A stretch of 64,000 bases of DNA from Piromyces finnis (lineage: Eukaryota; Neocallimastigomycota; Neocallimastigomycetes; Neocallimastigales; Neocallimastigaceae), in contig MCFH01000034.1 in assembly GCA_002104945.1 (NCBI GenBank), forward strand, positions 124,001 through 188,000. The letters are read 5' to 3'. The notes beneath the pieces are model-generated. The model was not told where the DNA came from. It searched no databases and worked only from the letters and a program-made list of their open reading frames with translations. The position numbers and the translations under genes were made by a program. This document shows, in pieces, positions 1 to 13,350 of the stretch; position 1 is the first letter of the stretch; the number at the start of each line of letters is the position of its first letter.

Positions 1-96
1 AAATAGATGAAATAACATTTTATATTTAATTAATTATAATTCAATTTTTTTTTATTCCATATTTTATAAATTAATTAATAAATGAATAATGCCTAC

Positions 97-1384
97 CTGT
101 TTCTTCCATAATTTTATTACTTTCATTTCTTCTTTGTTCATAAATTCTTGTACCTGCAACTTCTTTCAATAATTGAAGTCTTGCTGAATCTTTAGCTTTT
201 GTTAATGAAATAATCTTTCAAAAAGATTTACTTTATTAATACAAATATTACTTTATATTGTTTTAAAAATATATATAATCATAAATCATACTTTTCCTTG
301 AGGAACAATATAATATGGATTAGATTTTGAAAAGCCAGCACTTTCTAATAAATTCATTACATCAGATTTACTTGATTATAAATTTATATAAATAGCCCAA
401 TTAAAAATTAAATTATTTATAATTATCTTAAAAAAATAATAATGATAATAAAATAAAATAATAATGACAAATAATTTAATAATTACGTTGCTGCTTTTTT
501 ATCTAAAGAATATTCATCTTTTTTTAAACCAATAGTTCTTCTAATTACTACTTCTTCATTTCCTGTCTATATATATTATGTTAATTACTTTTAAATTTCA
601 AAATTAATTAATATATTATATTCTAATAAAAATAATTACAGGAAAACGATTATCGGAATTATCAAAAACAATTTCAACATAAGCTGATATTGTTACGGGA
701 CCTGTACCTCCCTAATAAATATTTATATTATTATTTAAAATTATTATAAAGACTTATTGCAATTTTTAATATTGTCTATTTAGTAATATTTTGTATATAT
801 TACATGAATTAATGCTTGTCTTTCTTCCTTCTGAAGATTAGTATATTCATCACTTAATACAAATCGAATTGCTACATTTATTAAAATTAAATTTCAAGTA
901 TTTATAAATTATAAATAAATAAATACCAGATACCAGTATTTTAATTACAAAATCTTTACTAAATTTAAAAAATTCTCGATACTAAAAGTCAAATTTATTT
1001 TATTATTATAATACCTGCAAAAAAGTTACTTTTTCCTGAACCATTTCTACCAACTATTTTTTATCATCATTATTATTAATTTTATTATATATATAATAAG
1101 TGTGGAATATATATTAAAATCTATTTATTCATTTTTATTTTAAATAGTAACATTTAAAGATAATACTAATTAACATTACCAATAACATTATGACCTGGAC
1201 TGAAATTTGAAATAACAGTCTGATCTCGATAAGACTTAAAACCTTGAATAGTAATCTTTTTAAAGAAAAATTAAAATATTATAAAATAAAATATTTTAAT
1301 CATTTCATTAATGTTCTACTTTTAATCATTTATATTAATAAATACAAAGAGGAAAAAAAATCCTAATACCTGTTTAATGTACAT
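97..1384 (-). CDS. SMC3: SMC3 cohesin subunit, N-terminal part (8 exons, runs off the left edge)
   Basis: This is the N-terminal ATPase head of the structural-maintenance-of-chromosomes protein 3, a core subunit of cohesin that holds sister chromatids together in the nucleus. Visible exons (minus strand): 1370-1384, 1180-1255, 1015-1053, 804-871, 640-711, 487-566, 292-370 and 97-214. All have GT..AG borders and matching phases, giving 182 codons. The protein starts [17 protein letters not shown], carries the Walker A motif [12 protein letters not shown], and continues through the SMC3-typical [22 protein letters not shown] and [13 protein letters not shown] blocks. These blocks discriminate SMC3 from SMC1, SMC2 and SMC4. 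The start is the ATG at 1384, because the family begins with exactly this MYIK-like peptide. Bases 1-96 have a donor but no usable acceptor AG, so they are still intron and the rest of the gene lies outside. Many tiny introns in a conserved gene are normal for early-diverging fungi. Confidence 0.93.
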
Positions 1385-3126
1385 TTTTATTAATTAATAT
1401 TGTCGAAGTCGAATTAAAGAAATCTGGCAAAGAATTTCAAATTAATATATAAAATTGTAATAATAATGATAATTTGTTGACTATTTTTATATTATGATAT
1501 AATGAATTTTAAAAGCAATATATTATTCAATTATTTTTGAATAATAATATTTAAAAGTTGGACAATTAAAATTAAAATTTCTTTTTCAAATTTTTATTAT
1601 TCTTATTTTTTTTTTTTTTTGATTTTAAAGCATCAATATAATAATAAAGAGTTTGTTATGAAATGTTTTCCTCTTTTTTTTTTTTACTATAATTACTTTC
1701 AGAATATTTAAATTATTTAATGTAAAAAAAAAAAAAAAAAAAAAAAAAGCTACAATTATCAAATTTTTTCTTTATATAAATTTCTTTATATACAAATTTA
1801 TATGAAAAAAAGGAATATAAAGAAAGTAGGAAAAATTTATTAAATATTCAGAAGTTTATTTTTTTAACAATTATAAATTATATAGATTTAATTAAGAATA
1901 ATATATTGTCCTATTCAATTTTTAATTAATTTCAAAAAAATAAAATATATACATAAAAATTTTAAATTATATTTTTTTTTTTGAGATTATTATTATAAAA
2001 ATTAAAAATAATGATAAAATTATTTATTCTAATTATTAATAATTATATAATAATATTGAAACTATTATAATTGAAGCTTAATAACTAGAACGTTTAACTA
2101 GAAGATGGTTATTACCATATAAGTAATATAAACAAAGATAGAACCTTTATATTTTCAAAAAACTATACTTCAAAAGAACTATTACCTTTATAAACTTCTT
2201 TATTTCAATTTTCATTTTATTTTAAATATTACACTTTTTATTTTTCATTTTCCCTAACCCTATTTTCTTTTTGTTTTAAATGAACTATATTACCATTAAA
2301 GAAGTCTTCCATAATAATAAAAATCTTAAAATCAATTGTTCTCCATAAAATAACATTATTGAAGAAATTAAAAATTATAAATAATAATAGAACTTTTTCT
2401 TTAGTACTAAAATCAAATTGTTCTGGTTTAGCGAACTTTATTTAAGTTGAAATAACATTATTATTAATCGAAATATCATTATATGTATCATATTATATTC
2501 TGTCAGATTCCTTTTCATTAAAAAAAAAAGATATATTTTTTTTCTATCCTTTTTATTTTTACCTTTAATTGCTATTTTTTTTTATATTATATTTAATAGC
2601 AATTCTTCTTTTCATTCTATATATATATATGTTAATTATATTAATGATAGTAAATTATAAATTATTTATTATATATGTTTATTATAATACTTGTATTTTA
2701 TTCTATTTTATTCAATTTTTAATTGATATTAATTATAATTTTAAATAATTTCTATATAATAATGAGAATTACTTAATTTTTTATAATATTTTAATACTTC
2801 TCTTAATCTAAAGCATAGAACTATTCATTAATAAATTTTTTACATAGATCTATTAACTTTCTCTAAATCTAATTTTCAAATTTAATCAGTAAAATATATA
2901 TTAAAAAATTGATATTAGAACACAATAAATATGATAATTATTAACACACAATATATAATATAAATATATAAAATATAAAGATTATCATAATCTTTAAGGT
3001 TTATAATAAAGCATATTTAAATAATATATTTTGTTATAAACAATAATAATACTTAAAATTTTTTCTTTGCAATTCTTTAATAAGAATATGATAATGAATA
3101 TTATATAATTATCGATGATTTATTAC

Positions 3127-3249
3127 TTATCCTAGATTTTGGAAGGATTTAGCCAAAATTTCTGGCCAGGGAAAGTTTGACCTCTGGTAAAATTTTAACC
3201 AGACAAAAATCAGAAAGGCCAGAATTTCTAGGCTAAAAATCTAGGATAA
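3127..3249. repeat. Short MITE-like element with perfect 14-bp terminal inverted repeats
   Basis: TTATCCTAGATTTT at 3127-3140 is matched perfectly in inverse at 3236-3249. The ~120-bp interior is GC-richer than its surroundings and has further imperfect pairing (GGCCAG, TCTGG and CCAGA blocks), so it could fold into one long hairpin. Related, degenerate copies are visible at about 20159-20244 and 53305-53391. The element has no coding capacity. The structure is seen directly; the non-autonomous DNA transposon label is inference. Confidence 0.6.
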
Positions 3250-6049
3250 TTAATATATAAAAAATATACTTGTATTAAATCCATGTTTTCCTAAAAAAAT
3301 AATAAAATTAATCTAAAAAAACATTAATTTCTAAATAATACTGTATTTCATATCAACTAATTTTTACACTTATAAAATTAAATCACAATTTCTATTAATC
3401 TTTCAATAATAGTCTCTGATGCTAGAGAAAGTATATTATATGTAATATTATATACAGATGAAAATAATAAAAAGATAATTTTTCTCCTTTTGTTAAATAA
3501 TTTTTTTTTATATTGACTCAATATTTACTTTTAGTTTTATAATTTATTCATTAATATATCGTTTTGTATATCAATATTTTTTTCTCTATTTATTTTATTT
3601 TTATTATAAAAAAAAAAAAAAGGGAAAGAAAGAAAGAAAAAAAAAAATAAAAATAAAAAAAAAAGCTTTATGAATTTTAATCATAAAATTTCCTTTTTAA
3701 TTAATAAAAAAAGGTGAAAAATGATTATATTTATGTTATTTAAATATATATTATAAAAATATTTCTATAATACTGTTAACAACTAAAATTTTTGAATAAT
3801 ATAATAGTTATAAAAAGAGCAATAACAACAACAACAACAAAAGAAAAAAAAATAGTATACTAATATCTCTTATCTATAGCAATATAATAATTATATAAAA
3901 AATTCTTTTAGAATTTTATTTTATTATATTGTTGAAAAAAAATATTTTCTACTTATATTTTCTTAATAGCATTAATATTTATAGAATAATTTTCAAAAAA
4001 AAAATAATTTTATTTTCTTTAATCCTGCTGCCGCATATAATATACATAATGAATGTGCCAATCATTTTAGTCATAAATTTTTGTTATTACTTTTTTACAA
4101 TGTATAAATACTCATTTAGTTTAATAAATAATATCTAGAATATAATATATAAAATGAGCTTCGAGAATTTAACTTTGTAATATTACTAAAAATATATAAA
4201 CTACTTTCTAATATTTCATTCAAATTAGCAATATTTTAAATATGAATATATATACTATTATACATATTTATTAGTAATAATAATACATATTTTATATGTA
4301 TAAAAAAAATAACGTTTATATATAAATATATAGTTATTTATTTTAAATTCATATATTTTAGTTATTTATAATTCAACTGATTATTATCCCTTATTATAAT
4401 AATAAAGTTATTCTTTAATAAATTCATAAATAAATCTACCTTTTTAATTGCTAAAGCAACAAAGAAAGACTTACTTTATATTTATATAAATTAAGTATTA
4501 AATTAAAACGGCTTTTTTATTGTGATTAAAGATTAAATTTTACTGTTTTGATTACTGTAAATTAATATCAATTTTCTATTTTAATATGGATTGTTACATA
4601 TTAATAATAATGAAAGAGTAAATAATTATAGATCAAAAAATGTTTTTTTTTTTTATTTTTGAATAATATTTTAATTTAACAATGTAGTACAGGGTTTTAA
4701 TTATTTTTTAACCAATACAATTTATATACAAATTAAAAATTTTAACTATTTTTGTTATTAATAGAATATTTGAACTATATCAAAATTTATTATGTTTTCC
4801 AATAATTCAAATTCTCCATCAATATTTATTAATTTATATTGTTATATATGGAAATTAAATATATTATATAAATTAACTACCGTTTATATATTATGATTCA
4901 TTTATTTTATTGGATGAATAATTTGATGGCGTTTTTTTCTGTCTTTTTTTTTGTTAATTATCTTTTTCATTTACTTTTTTAGTAAATAATAGAATATTAA
5001 AAATTATAAATACTAATAAGTAATATAAAGAAAAAAATATAATATATATAATTTAGATATTACATCTAATTTATTTATTTGAAATTTATTAATAAATTTT
5101 TATATTTTATTATTTTTTATTAAAAAAAAAAAATACATGTTAAATGAAATATATTAAATAGAATATTAATTTTAATATTTTTTTATTGTATACTTTTATT
5201 GAAATCTTTTTATTAAAACTATATTGTTTTTATAGTAAAATTAAAAAAAATAAAGTATTATTGATAAGCAATTTCATAAACGATCATTTTGTGTAATTTA
5301 AATACCAATTGAATATAATAAATATGAATATATAGAAATAACAAATAAAACTAGTATTTATAATAATTATTATGAAGATATTAATGTTAATATTCTTTAA
5401 AATAAAAAAACAATTATATATATTTAAACACATTTACAATTAATCAAATTCAAAAATATTTATACTCTTTCTTATTAATTTTCTTTTGTCTCAATTGATT
5501 TAATAAATATTTATATTAAATTTATAAAAATCATTGATTATTATATAAATTTTTTATATAAATATATATTTTTATAATATTAACATTTACCGTTAAATTT
5601 TATATTTTATAATTTGTTTTATTAAATAATTAATAATTTAATATAAAGTTTAATTTCTATTATTTTAGCACTATTTTCTTTTTCTTTTTTTTTTTTTTTT
5701 TTTTCACTATTTATCTCTTTTTTTTTTTTTTCTTTAAACATTTTTAAATAAAATTTTGATTTCTAGATTAATTTAATTTTATAAACTATAAACCTAAGTA
5801 ATCATTTTATTCAATATAATTCAATATTTGATATTAATATCACATATTGAAATAAAATATTATATATAATAATAAAATAAAAAAAGAAAAAGAAGTAAAA
5901 TTCAGTTTATTAAAATACTAAGCAAAAACTTAATACATTAGAAGAAAAGAAGAAAAGAAAAAAGAAAGAAAAAAAATTATTTAAAATAATATTAAAATAT
6001 TAATAATATAATTAAATTGTAAAATATATCACATATCATTCACAATATT

Positions 6050-6097
6050 TATTAAAAGTTATATGATTTTTACCTACCTATCATATAACTTTTAATA
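6050..6097. repeat. Perfect 18-bp inverted repeat (hairpin)
   Basis: ATTAAAAGTTATATGAT at 6051-6067 is repeated in inverse at 6080-6096, with one more pair outside. The 12-base loop is the C-containing TTTTTACCTACC. It lies about 270 bp upstream of the CAP gene start. It could be a tiny relic of a folded element or a cruciform-forming regulatory site. Nothing in the sequence decides between these. Confidence 0.5.
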
Positions 6098-6366
6098 GTA
6101 TTTTTTAAAATTCATAAATATATTTTATCGAGATATTCATTATGTTTTATTAATAATACCATTCTACCCTAATCATACTATTTTGTAAATATATTTTATT
6201 AAAATAAATAAAGTCACTTTAAATTTGTATATATATCAATTTCACTTTAATACCAATGAATACAGTAATAGTTTAAAGTTACTACTGAAAAATAGAAAAG
6301 ATATAATATAATTAAAAGCTAAAACATATTTATAAAAATATATTTAATACAATATAAAATATAAAA

Positions 6367-9177
6367 ATGTTTTTATTTTCTTTCTTATTTTGTTTTATAG
6401 TAGTACTAAATAACAAATGTATATTACTGTTCATTTCCTCCATCGTTATATATTCATTCATAAAAAAAATACTATCAAAATTACAAAATTCTATAATTCA
6501 TAAAAATTGTCACAAATGTACCATATCAAAAATAATATCAATGATTCCACAGTTTATAAATTATAATTATTTATATAATATAATATTAATTTATTTATCA
6601 TTAGAAATAACAATCTCAAACTTTAATTTAATATCAAAATTTCCAACTTCAAAAAAATCTAATAATGGTATTTTTTTTGTAAATGCTCAATTAACCTCTG
6701 AACAAAAAGATTCTTTATTATACCTTCACCGAAAAACTCGTGATGCAGTTGGTGCAAGTAATATGCAAACTTTATATTGGAGCTCGACATTAGCTTCTGA
6801 AGCTCAAGTATATATATTTCATAAATTATATTATTATTAAATAAAATTTTAATACTAATATTTTTTATCTATATATCTATAAATAAATTATCTTATACAA
6901 AGGCATATGCAGAAAAATGCGTTGGTTTAAATCACTCTGGTGTCATGGGTGAAAATTTAGCTACAGCCACTTATAATAATGTTGAAAGATTATATCATCT
7001 TTGGGAAGATGAAAGGGAAATTTTTGAAGAAAGTGACTCATATCGCAAAAAATTTCCAGGATACCATAGTTTTGGCCACTACACACAAATTGTATGGGCT
7101 GCTAATACTAAAGTTGGTTGTGGTCAAGCATATTGTAAAAATTTATCACAACCATACAATTTAGTTTGTAGATATGAACTGTATGTATGATATATATATT
7201 ATTGATTTTAACAACGGAATATTTACCTTAATCTTTGTTTTTATTAAATATAATTAATATAGTGGTAATATTATTGATTTTGAAGTATACAGTTTTAGCA
7301 AAACAACTGTAGTTATACCAAATATTGCCAAGAATAGATCAAAAAGTTCACCAGAAAAGGTATCAAATCCGAATACTGATGATGACAGTACTGAAATAGC
7401 TAATAAATCCTTAAATAATAAAACAAATAATATTTCTACTAATGGAAATGCAGAAGGTTCACAAAATAATAGTGATGATCTTCTTAGTAATAATCAAAAT
7501 GGGGATGAAAATAAAAATGGTAATAACAACATTGATAATTCAAATAATGATTCTCAAGATAATAAAGATTCAACAGAAGAAGCTAGTGTTGGTGAAAGTG
7601 TTAATGTTGTTGCAAAAGATGATGGTAATGGAAATGTTATCTTATTTGTATTAGGTGGAACAGCTGCTAGTGGTGCTTTTGCTTTACTTTATGTTAAAAA
7701 GAAAAAGCCGGATCAATATAAAAAGTTATGTCATCAAATTTCAGTGCAACAAAAAGAACTCAGTAAAATTACCAAAAAAATAACCGTTAAAGTTAGCAAT
7801 AGTACTTCAACTTTAAGCAGAAAAATTATTGAAAGAAGTAAAAGTACAGCGACCTTAGGACGTCATTTTAAAAAATCATATACTTCTAATCGTAGAAAAT
7901 CATGTAATGATATCAAGATTAATTTTTCAGATAGTACAGGTTTTCCATATGAATTTAATATTAAAAATAATTACAACGATTTAGATATTGTAAGTACCAA
8001 TAAAATTTCTTCTAAGGAAAAAAACGAACCATCTGAATGGAATTTCTACAATAATTCCGAAAATAAAAAAGGAAGATTTAGTTTTGCCTCTTTGAGACCT
8101 AAATCATATCGTAAATTATCTTTTTCTTCCTTGAGTAGTAAGAAAAAAGATATTTATGATGACTATCCACCATGTAATAAAGCTATTCCAGTTCCTAAAT
8201 ATAACGTTGATATTATCGAAAAGATGAATAATTTAGATAAGTATGAACAATTTATAACTCAGAGTAAATCATCATCTGTAACAGATGCAATGGACAGTCG
8301 TCCACCTTTAAAAAGTTATCAAAGTTCAATTATGAGAGAAAGAAAAGGTAGTGATTCAAGAATTGATTATTATCAATCCAATAGAAACAGTTATTATAGT
8401 TACAGTTCAAATGATACAGCGCCATTATTAAACAAATATAAAGAAAATTCTGAATATAATAACAAAGTTGTGGTTATTGATCCTAGTATTCAACCTCCAT
8501 TACCTACAAGATATAAATCAAATACCAGAAATCGTTCCTATTCTCAATCATCTAATGTAACAAAATCACCATCCTTAAGACCAAGTCATAAATATCAAAG
8601 ATCAGATTCAGGAGTAATGTTCCCTCAACGTGGACGTAGCTTAAGTCAAAGTAGTAGCAAGTCACCTGCTTTAAAACCATCCTATAAATATCAAGAACCA
8701 GAAACGATTGTTATCCCACAACGTGATCGTAGTATGAGTGTTAGTAGTAATCATAGTCTTGGAAATAGTAGAGGAAGAAAAAAGTATAATAACTCTACAA
8801 AAGGTGAAACTTCTGAAAGTCCAAATCGTAACTATGGACACAGTCGTAGCAGAAGTCGTAGTAAAAGCCGTAGCAGAAGTCGTAGCAGAAGTCGCAGTAG
8901 AAGTCGCAGTAGAAGTCCACATTCTTATAATAAAAATACTAGAAGACCATCAACCCCATCACTAAAATCCTATCCTTCTCCAGAATTTACACCTGAAAGA
9001 TTGAAAAGAAAAGATTCATTAAACGGTAGAAAACCAAGATCAAATCATGGATCAATTAATCCCTTAAAACATCATCGTTCCCAATCCTATAATAATATCC
9101 GTCAAACAGATAAAAATCTACAATCCGATGAATATCACAATCTTGTTTTAAATGACTTATTAGAATCTTATAATTAA
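6367..9177 (+). CDS. Membrane-anchored CAP (SCP/PR-1-like) protein with basic Ser/Arg-rich tail
   Basis: Three exons, 6367-6807, 6903-7180 and 7263-9177, join in frame to 877 aa. The first ~110 residues are hydrophobic and low-complexity and may hold a signal or membrane anchor. The true start could be a later ATG, for example 6541. A CAP domain follows at about residues 112-245: NLDxxGEN-type region GVMGENLATA, the CAP1 signature GHYTQIVW and the CAP2-like NLVCRYEL. An Asn/Asp-rich linker leads to one membrane helix (about residues 365-385, VILFVLGGTAASGAFALLYV) stopped by KKKKP. About 490 residues follow, rich in Ser, Arg, Lys and Tyr, with a run of a dozen Arg-Ser dipeptides near residues 766-793. 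By topology the CAP domain is outside the cell or luminal and the tail cytosolic. CAP proteins are usually secreted and bind sterols or lipids; the tail is not a family feature. The domain call is firm and the role unknown. Confidence 0.85.
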
Positions 9178-12100
9178 TAATCAAATTAATATAATAAATA
9201 TTGTATAAATAGACCTCTTTTAGATAATAAACATAAAAAAAAAATTATATATTTTTTAATATTTAATATGTAATTAATTCCTTTAATTTTAATTTATTTA
9301 TTCAAATCAAAATAATTAATATAATATTTAATAATATTTATATATGCTATATATGCTATTATATATATGAAATTTTTACATAATAGTAATTTATAATGAT
9401 AATGATAGCACATTATAATAATATTTTATTATTTTATTTCTAATAAATAATATATTTTGATATGATAAAGACAAAATCAAAAAAAAATAAAAGAAATATA
9501 AAAGGATAATAATAATAATAATAAACTATTACTCTAAAAGTTTTTATAATTTTTACATATTATAAAATATTATGGAATATAATACATAATTTTCTCATAG
9601 TGGATGTATTTGTTTTACTAAAAAATAATATAATTTATTATTTGTAATATACTCTAAATAATTTTTATACTTGAAATCATTATATATATATAAACATGAT
9701 ATAGGACTTTTACATTTTTCTAGCTATTATTAATGATATTCTATACAATGATCAATTTATATAATATTAACTCTATCATTAATAGATAAACATTATAAAA
9801 TATCGCGAAAAAGATGACATAAAGAAATATTAATATAGATTCTAATGATAATGTTATTTATAATGCACAATTAGTATTATTTTGAAAAGAGTTTTCGTTA
9901 TATAATTTCCGCTTATTATAATTTGCTCTTTACTTTTTTATTTTATTAACCTTTCTATATATCTTTTTTATTTTCTTTCAGTATTATTTTTATTATCCTT
10001 GTTTCATATATTTACTCTATTTCATAATTTCTATATTATTTTTAATTAAATAAACTTAAAATGTCCCTATTGATTAAAAATACTGAAAATAAAAAATTTA
10101 ATACATAGTAATAAATATAAACGAACATGGACATTAAATTATAATTAACCATTGTGAATTAAAAATCATAAAGTTTTTGTGTAACATTTATAAAAAAATA
10201 ATATTTAAAGTTTAAAAAAAAAAAGAATTTACTACATATAGCTATAAATTCAAATGGATATTAAAATTTTTAATTGAATAATAAACTTTTAATAGAATTT
10301 AAATAAAATTAGAATTTCTGTAAATTCATTCAAATTTCACTTTTTTAATTTGTATACTTTATGTTATAATTAATATTCATTAGCAAGCATTAAAACCAGA
10401 AAAGATAAAGTGTCTATAAAATGGTTATTATCACTTAAATAATGATTAACTAATAATATTTACAATTAAATAACAATTTCTATAATCTATAGAAAATTAA
10501 TAATAAGCAATTTTTTTGTTTATGAATAATTTAGTATAATTTCTATAAACAAAAAAATGCTTATTATTATGTATAATTAACTATATGAAGTATAAAAAAA
10601 CTATTAAAAAAGAAAAATATATATATATTAATTTAAAAATAGTTAAAATCTCATGTTCTGTTTTCTTTTGACCTTTTTAATGTCTTAATATTATATTCAT
10701 CATTTTAAATAAAACAGTTAAACAAAATTAAAATTTTTTAAATAAAAATTTTATAATTAATATTCTATTTTATAATAAAATTTAAGATATAAATTAAAGA
10801 AGGAACCAATAATTTTGTAGTATGTAATTAAATTAATATATTGATTGTTTACATGTGATAATATATAATAAAAAAAACAATTAAATAATATATTAAAATA
10901 AATAAATTTTATGTTAATTAATAACAAATGATTTATGAATTTATGGGTTTTAAAATAACAGAAACTTATATATATATAACTTTTATAGAAATTGTATTAT
11001 AAACGTCATATAAACAATTTTTTATTTTTATTTTATTATATAATGGTTTGAAATATAATTCTAATAATAAAATATGAAAATTTCTAGGTTATAAGCTTCT
11101 CATTCAATTTACATATACAATTTAATTTTTGTATAATATTCATTAATTTGTTATTTATTTGTTTATATAAACAATAAACATTAATACTTTTTTAAATACT
11201 TTATAACAAAACAATGTAATATACATTATTTAAAGTTCACTTTTTTTTGGTAAATATAAATAAATATATGAAAGATTTAAAAAATCATTTATATTATAAT
11301 ATATTGATAATAGTTTGTAATATATTAAATATTTCAAAAATTTTAAAAAATTTTCTATTCCATATTACACCAATTGTTATCTTGACTTTAGTAGAGTTGA
11401 TAAGTTTTAAAAGAAAATTATTTACTTCATATTATATAATAAAAATAAATAATAATAAAATTAGATTAATAATAAAATAACATTTATTTTGATTTTTTTT
11501 TTGCAAAATAAAAGTTAGTAATAGCTAATATTATTTATTACATTTTTATTATTCTATAATAATTTTTTATACTTTATACTATTTCCATTTTGTTTTCTGT
11601 ATTTTATAGGCTTCAATAAATGGACATTTTTAGAACACCAAAGAATACAAAAGAAAAATTCCAAGGCACTTTATTATTGAAACTATGAAAATACTATTAA
11701 TAAAACCATTAGTTTTTATATATTACTAATAAAAAATTTAGATAATTTATATCAATATTATTTGTAATGGAAATTTAGTCATATGATGGTTTTAAATAGA
11801 AATATGAACATAACATATATTATAGTATATACTAATATATATATTTAATACATAATTTCATTTTATATATATTTACATTTTATATTAGATATTATTGGTA
11901 AATCATATACATTGTAACACAATATTGATTAGATTTAAATCCTTATAGGATCAGATAACATCTAAAAATATATTTCACTTAGCCATCTATACCCATTTTT
12001 TTTAGTATTTGTAAAGGATGGCTTATGGAAAAAATGCCATCACCCTTCCCTAAAAATTCCTAATAATTAGTAATGAAACTTCAAAATAATGTAAAGTGTC

Positions 12101-13074
12101 AAATATAATAAGCATTTGTAAATTACTAAAATGTTTATATCATAATAATAACAATTATTAATTTGACATAACCATTATTTAGACTTTTTTTAATTAATAT
12201 TTTTAAAAGTATAATGGAAATACATATATTTTTTTATAAATAAATAATAAGTAATGACTAATATTAATCCTATCAAATATCAGAAATATAAGTATTAATT
12301 AAAAAAAAATAAAGAGAAAAAATAAAATTAAAATATATGTATTTATTAATGAATAGTTTTATTTCTTCTTGATATAAACAATAAAAAATAAAATAATATT
12401 TACTAATTTCTTTTTAAAACAAGTTTTATCCTTTAATTAATATAACACATAATATTATAATATTCAATAAATTTAATATATTTAAGTTTTCTAATTAATA
12501 TTTTATTGCTTACACAACCATTTTTAATAACAAAAATTTGTTTTAATATTAATTAAAATTGACTTCATTTTAATTTAAATTGTAATGTTATATATATTGA
12601 AATATATTGAAATATATGTAAAATAATATTTTTCCATTAATTTGATATTAATATTGAAGATATAAGCTTTTATAATAATTTAAATTTATATTAATAAAAT
12701 AGGATAAAATTAATATTAATAAGATTATTATAAATTAATATTAATAATAATTTTATATATTTGTAGAATAAAACAGAAAATATATAAAACAAAAGAAAAA
12801 GTATAAATAGACAGGCTTTTTTCTTTACTTTAGTAAATTTTATCTACTTTTTTAAAAATATTTTTATATAATTATCTTAAAAGCTTAATAGCTATTGTTG
12901 TTATTGTAGTTTAAAATAATAATAAATATTTCAAAACTATAAAAAAATATATACCATATTTTAAGATAAATACTATTTTATTAATAATATACCAATAAAT
13001 AAAAAACAATCTTTTTAAAAAAAAAATCTATCTGCATAAATTAAAAAAAATTTTAATTCATAATTATAAAAAAA
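9178..13074. other. AT-rich intergenic region
   Basis: No supported gene. It holds dispersed A/T tracts, a 25-bp inverted repeat at 10499-10568 (listed separately) and a weak AGCCATC/GATGGCT stem near 11980-12030. The open frame at 11247-11480 is low-complexity and looks like chance. The last ~200 bp should include the AN1-gene promoter; a TATA-like AGTATAAATAG sits near 12799. Confidence 0.65.
10499..10568. repeat. Inverted repeat of ~25 bp with 21-base loop
   Basis: The left arm at 10499-10523 (AATAATAAGC followed by AATTTTTTTGTTTAT) pairs with 10545-10568 with a single indel or mismatch. It is far longer than chance hairpins usually are. It has no coding content and could be a minimal folded-back transposable element. 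Confidence 0.5.
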
Positions 13075-13350
13075 ATGTCTTCTACTGAATCTATCTCCTC
13101 AAATACTAATTCTAATCAAAATACCCCAATAGTTCATCACAAGAAAAGTAATCGCTGCCACTTAAACGGTTGTAATTCTAGAGTTGTAAAGATTATTGGT
13201 CATTGCCGTTATTGTCAATTTTCTTTCTGTTCTACTCACCGTTTACCAGAAACCCATGAATGTGCCAATCTTGATTTCTGTAAACAAACTTCATTTGAAA
13301 AGAATTCTACAAAGCTCTTAAGAGAAAAATGTGTTAAGCTCAAGGTTTAA
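13075..13350 (+). CDS. Small AN1-type zinc-finger protein
   Basis: A single-exon gene for 91 aa, TAA-terminated. An N-terminal Ser/Asn-rich stretch (residues 1-26) precedes a complete AN1 finger: C28-x4-C33-x10-C44-x2-C47-x4-C52-x2-H55-x5-H61-x-C63. This spacing matches the AN1 ligand pattern that binds two zinc ions. AN1 proteins in fungi (for example the yeast Cuz1/Tmc1 type) work around the proteasome and ubiquitin in proteotoxic stress. That role is inferred from the family and not seen here. The protein is little more than the finger. The ATG at 13075 follows an A-rich leader and is the only sensible start. No neighbour suggests a partner. Confidence 0.85.
   Translation: MSSTESISSNTNSNQNTPIVHHKKSNRCHLNGCNSRVVKIIGHCRYCQFSFCSTHRLPETHECANLDFCKQTSFEKNSTKLLREKCVKLKV

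Larger units (their letters stand above)
1385..6366. other. AT-rich intergenic region
   Basis: No supported gene. The stretch is nearly all A/T, with runs such as A~24 around 1725-1748, T/A tracts at 3610-3660 and a T-rich block near 5685-5730. The only open frame above 60 codons (3929-4138) is a low-complexity Ile/Phe/Tyr string with no recognisable domain. Two structured inserts are listed separately: a terminal-inverted-repeat element at 3127-3249 and a 17-bp perfect hairpin at 6050-6097. The promoter of SMC3 (above 1384) and that of the CAP gene (below 6367) should lie here, but I see no clear core element. Confidence 0.7.

Noticed and set aside
3929-4138. 69-codon frame rich in Ile, Phe and Tyr
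   Set aside because: Low-complexity, no domain and no flanking gene signals; expected by chance in such AT-rich DNA. The frames at 11247-11480, 20227-20424, 22160-22399, 46733-46957 and 56358-56540 were rejected on the same ground.
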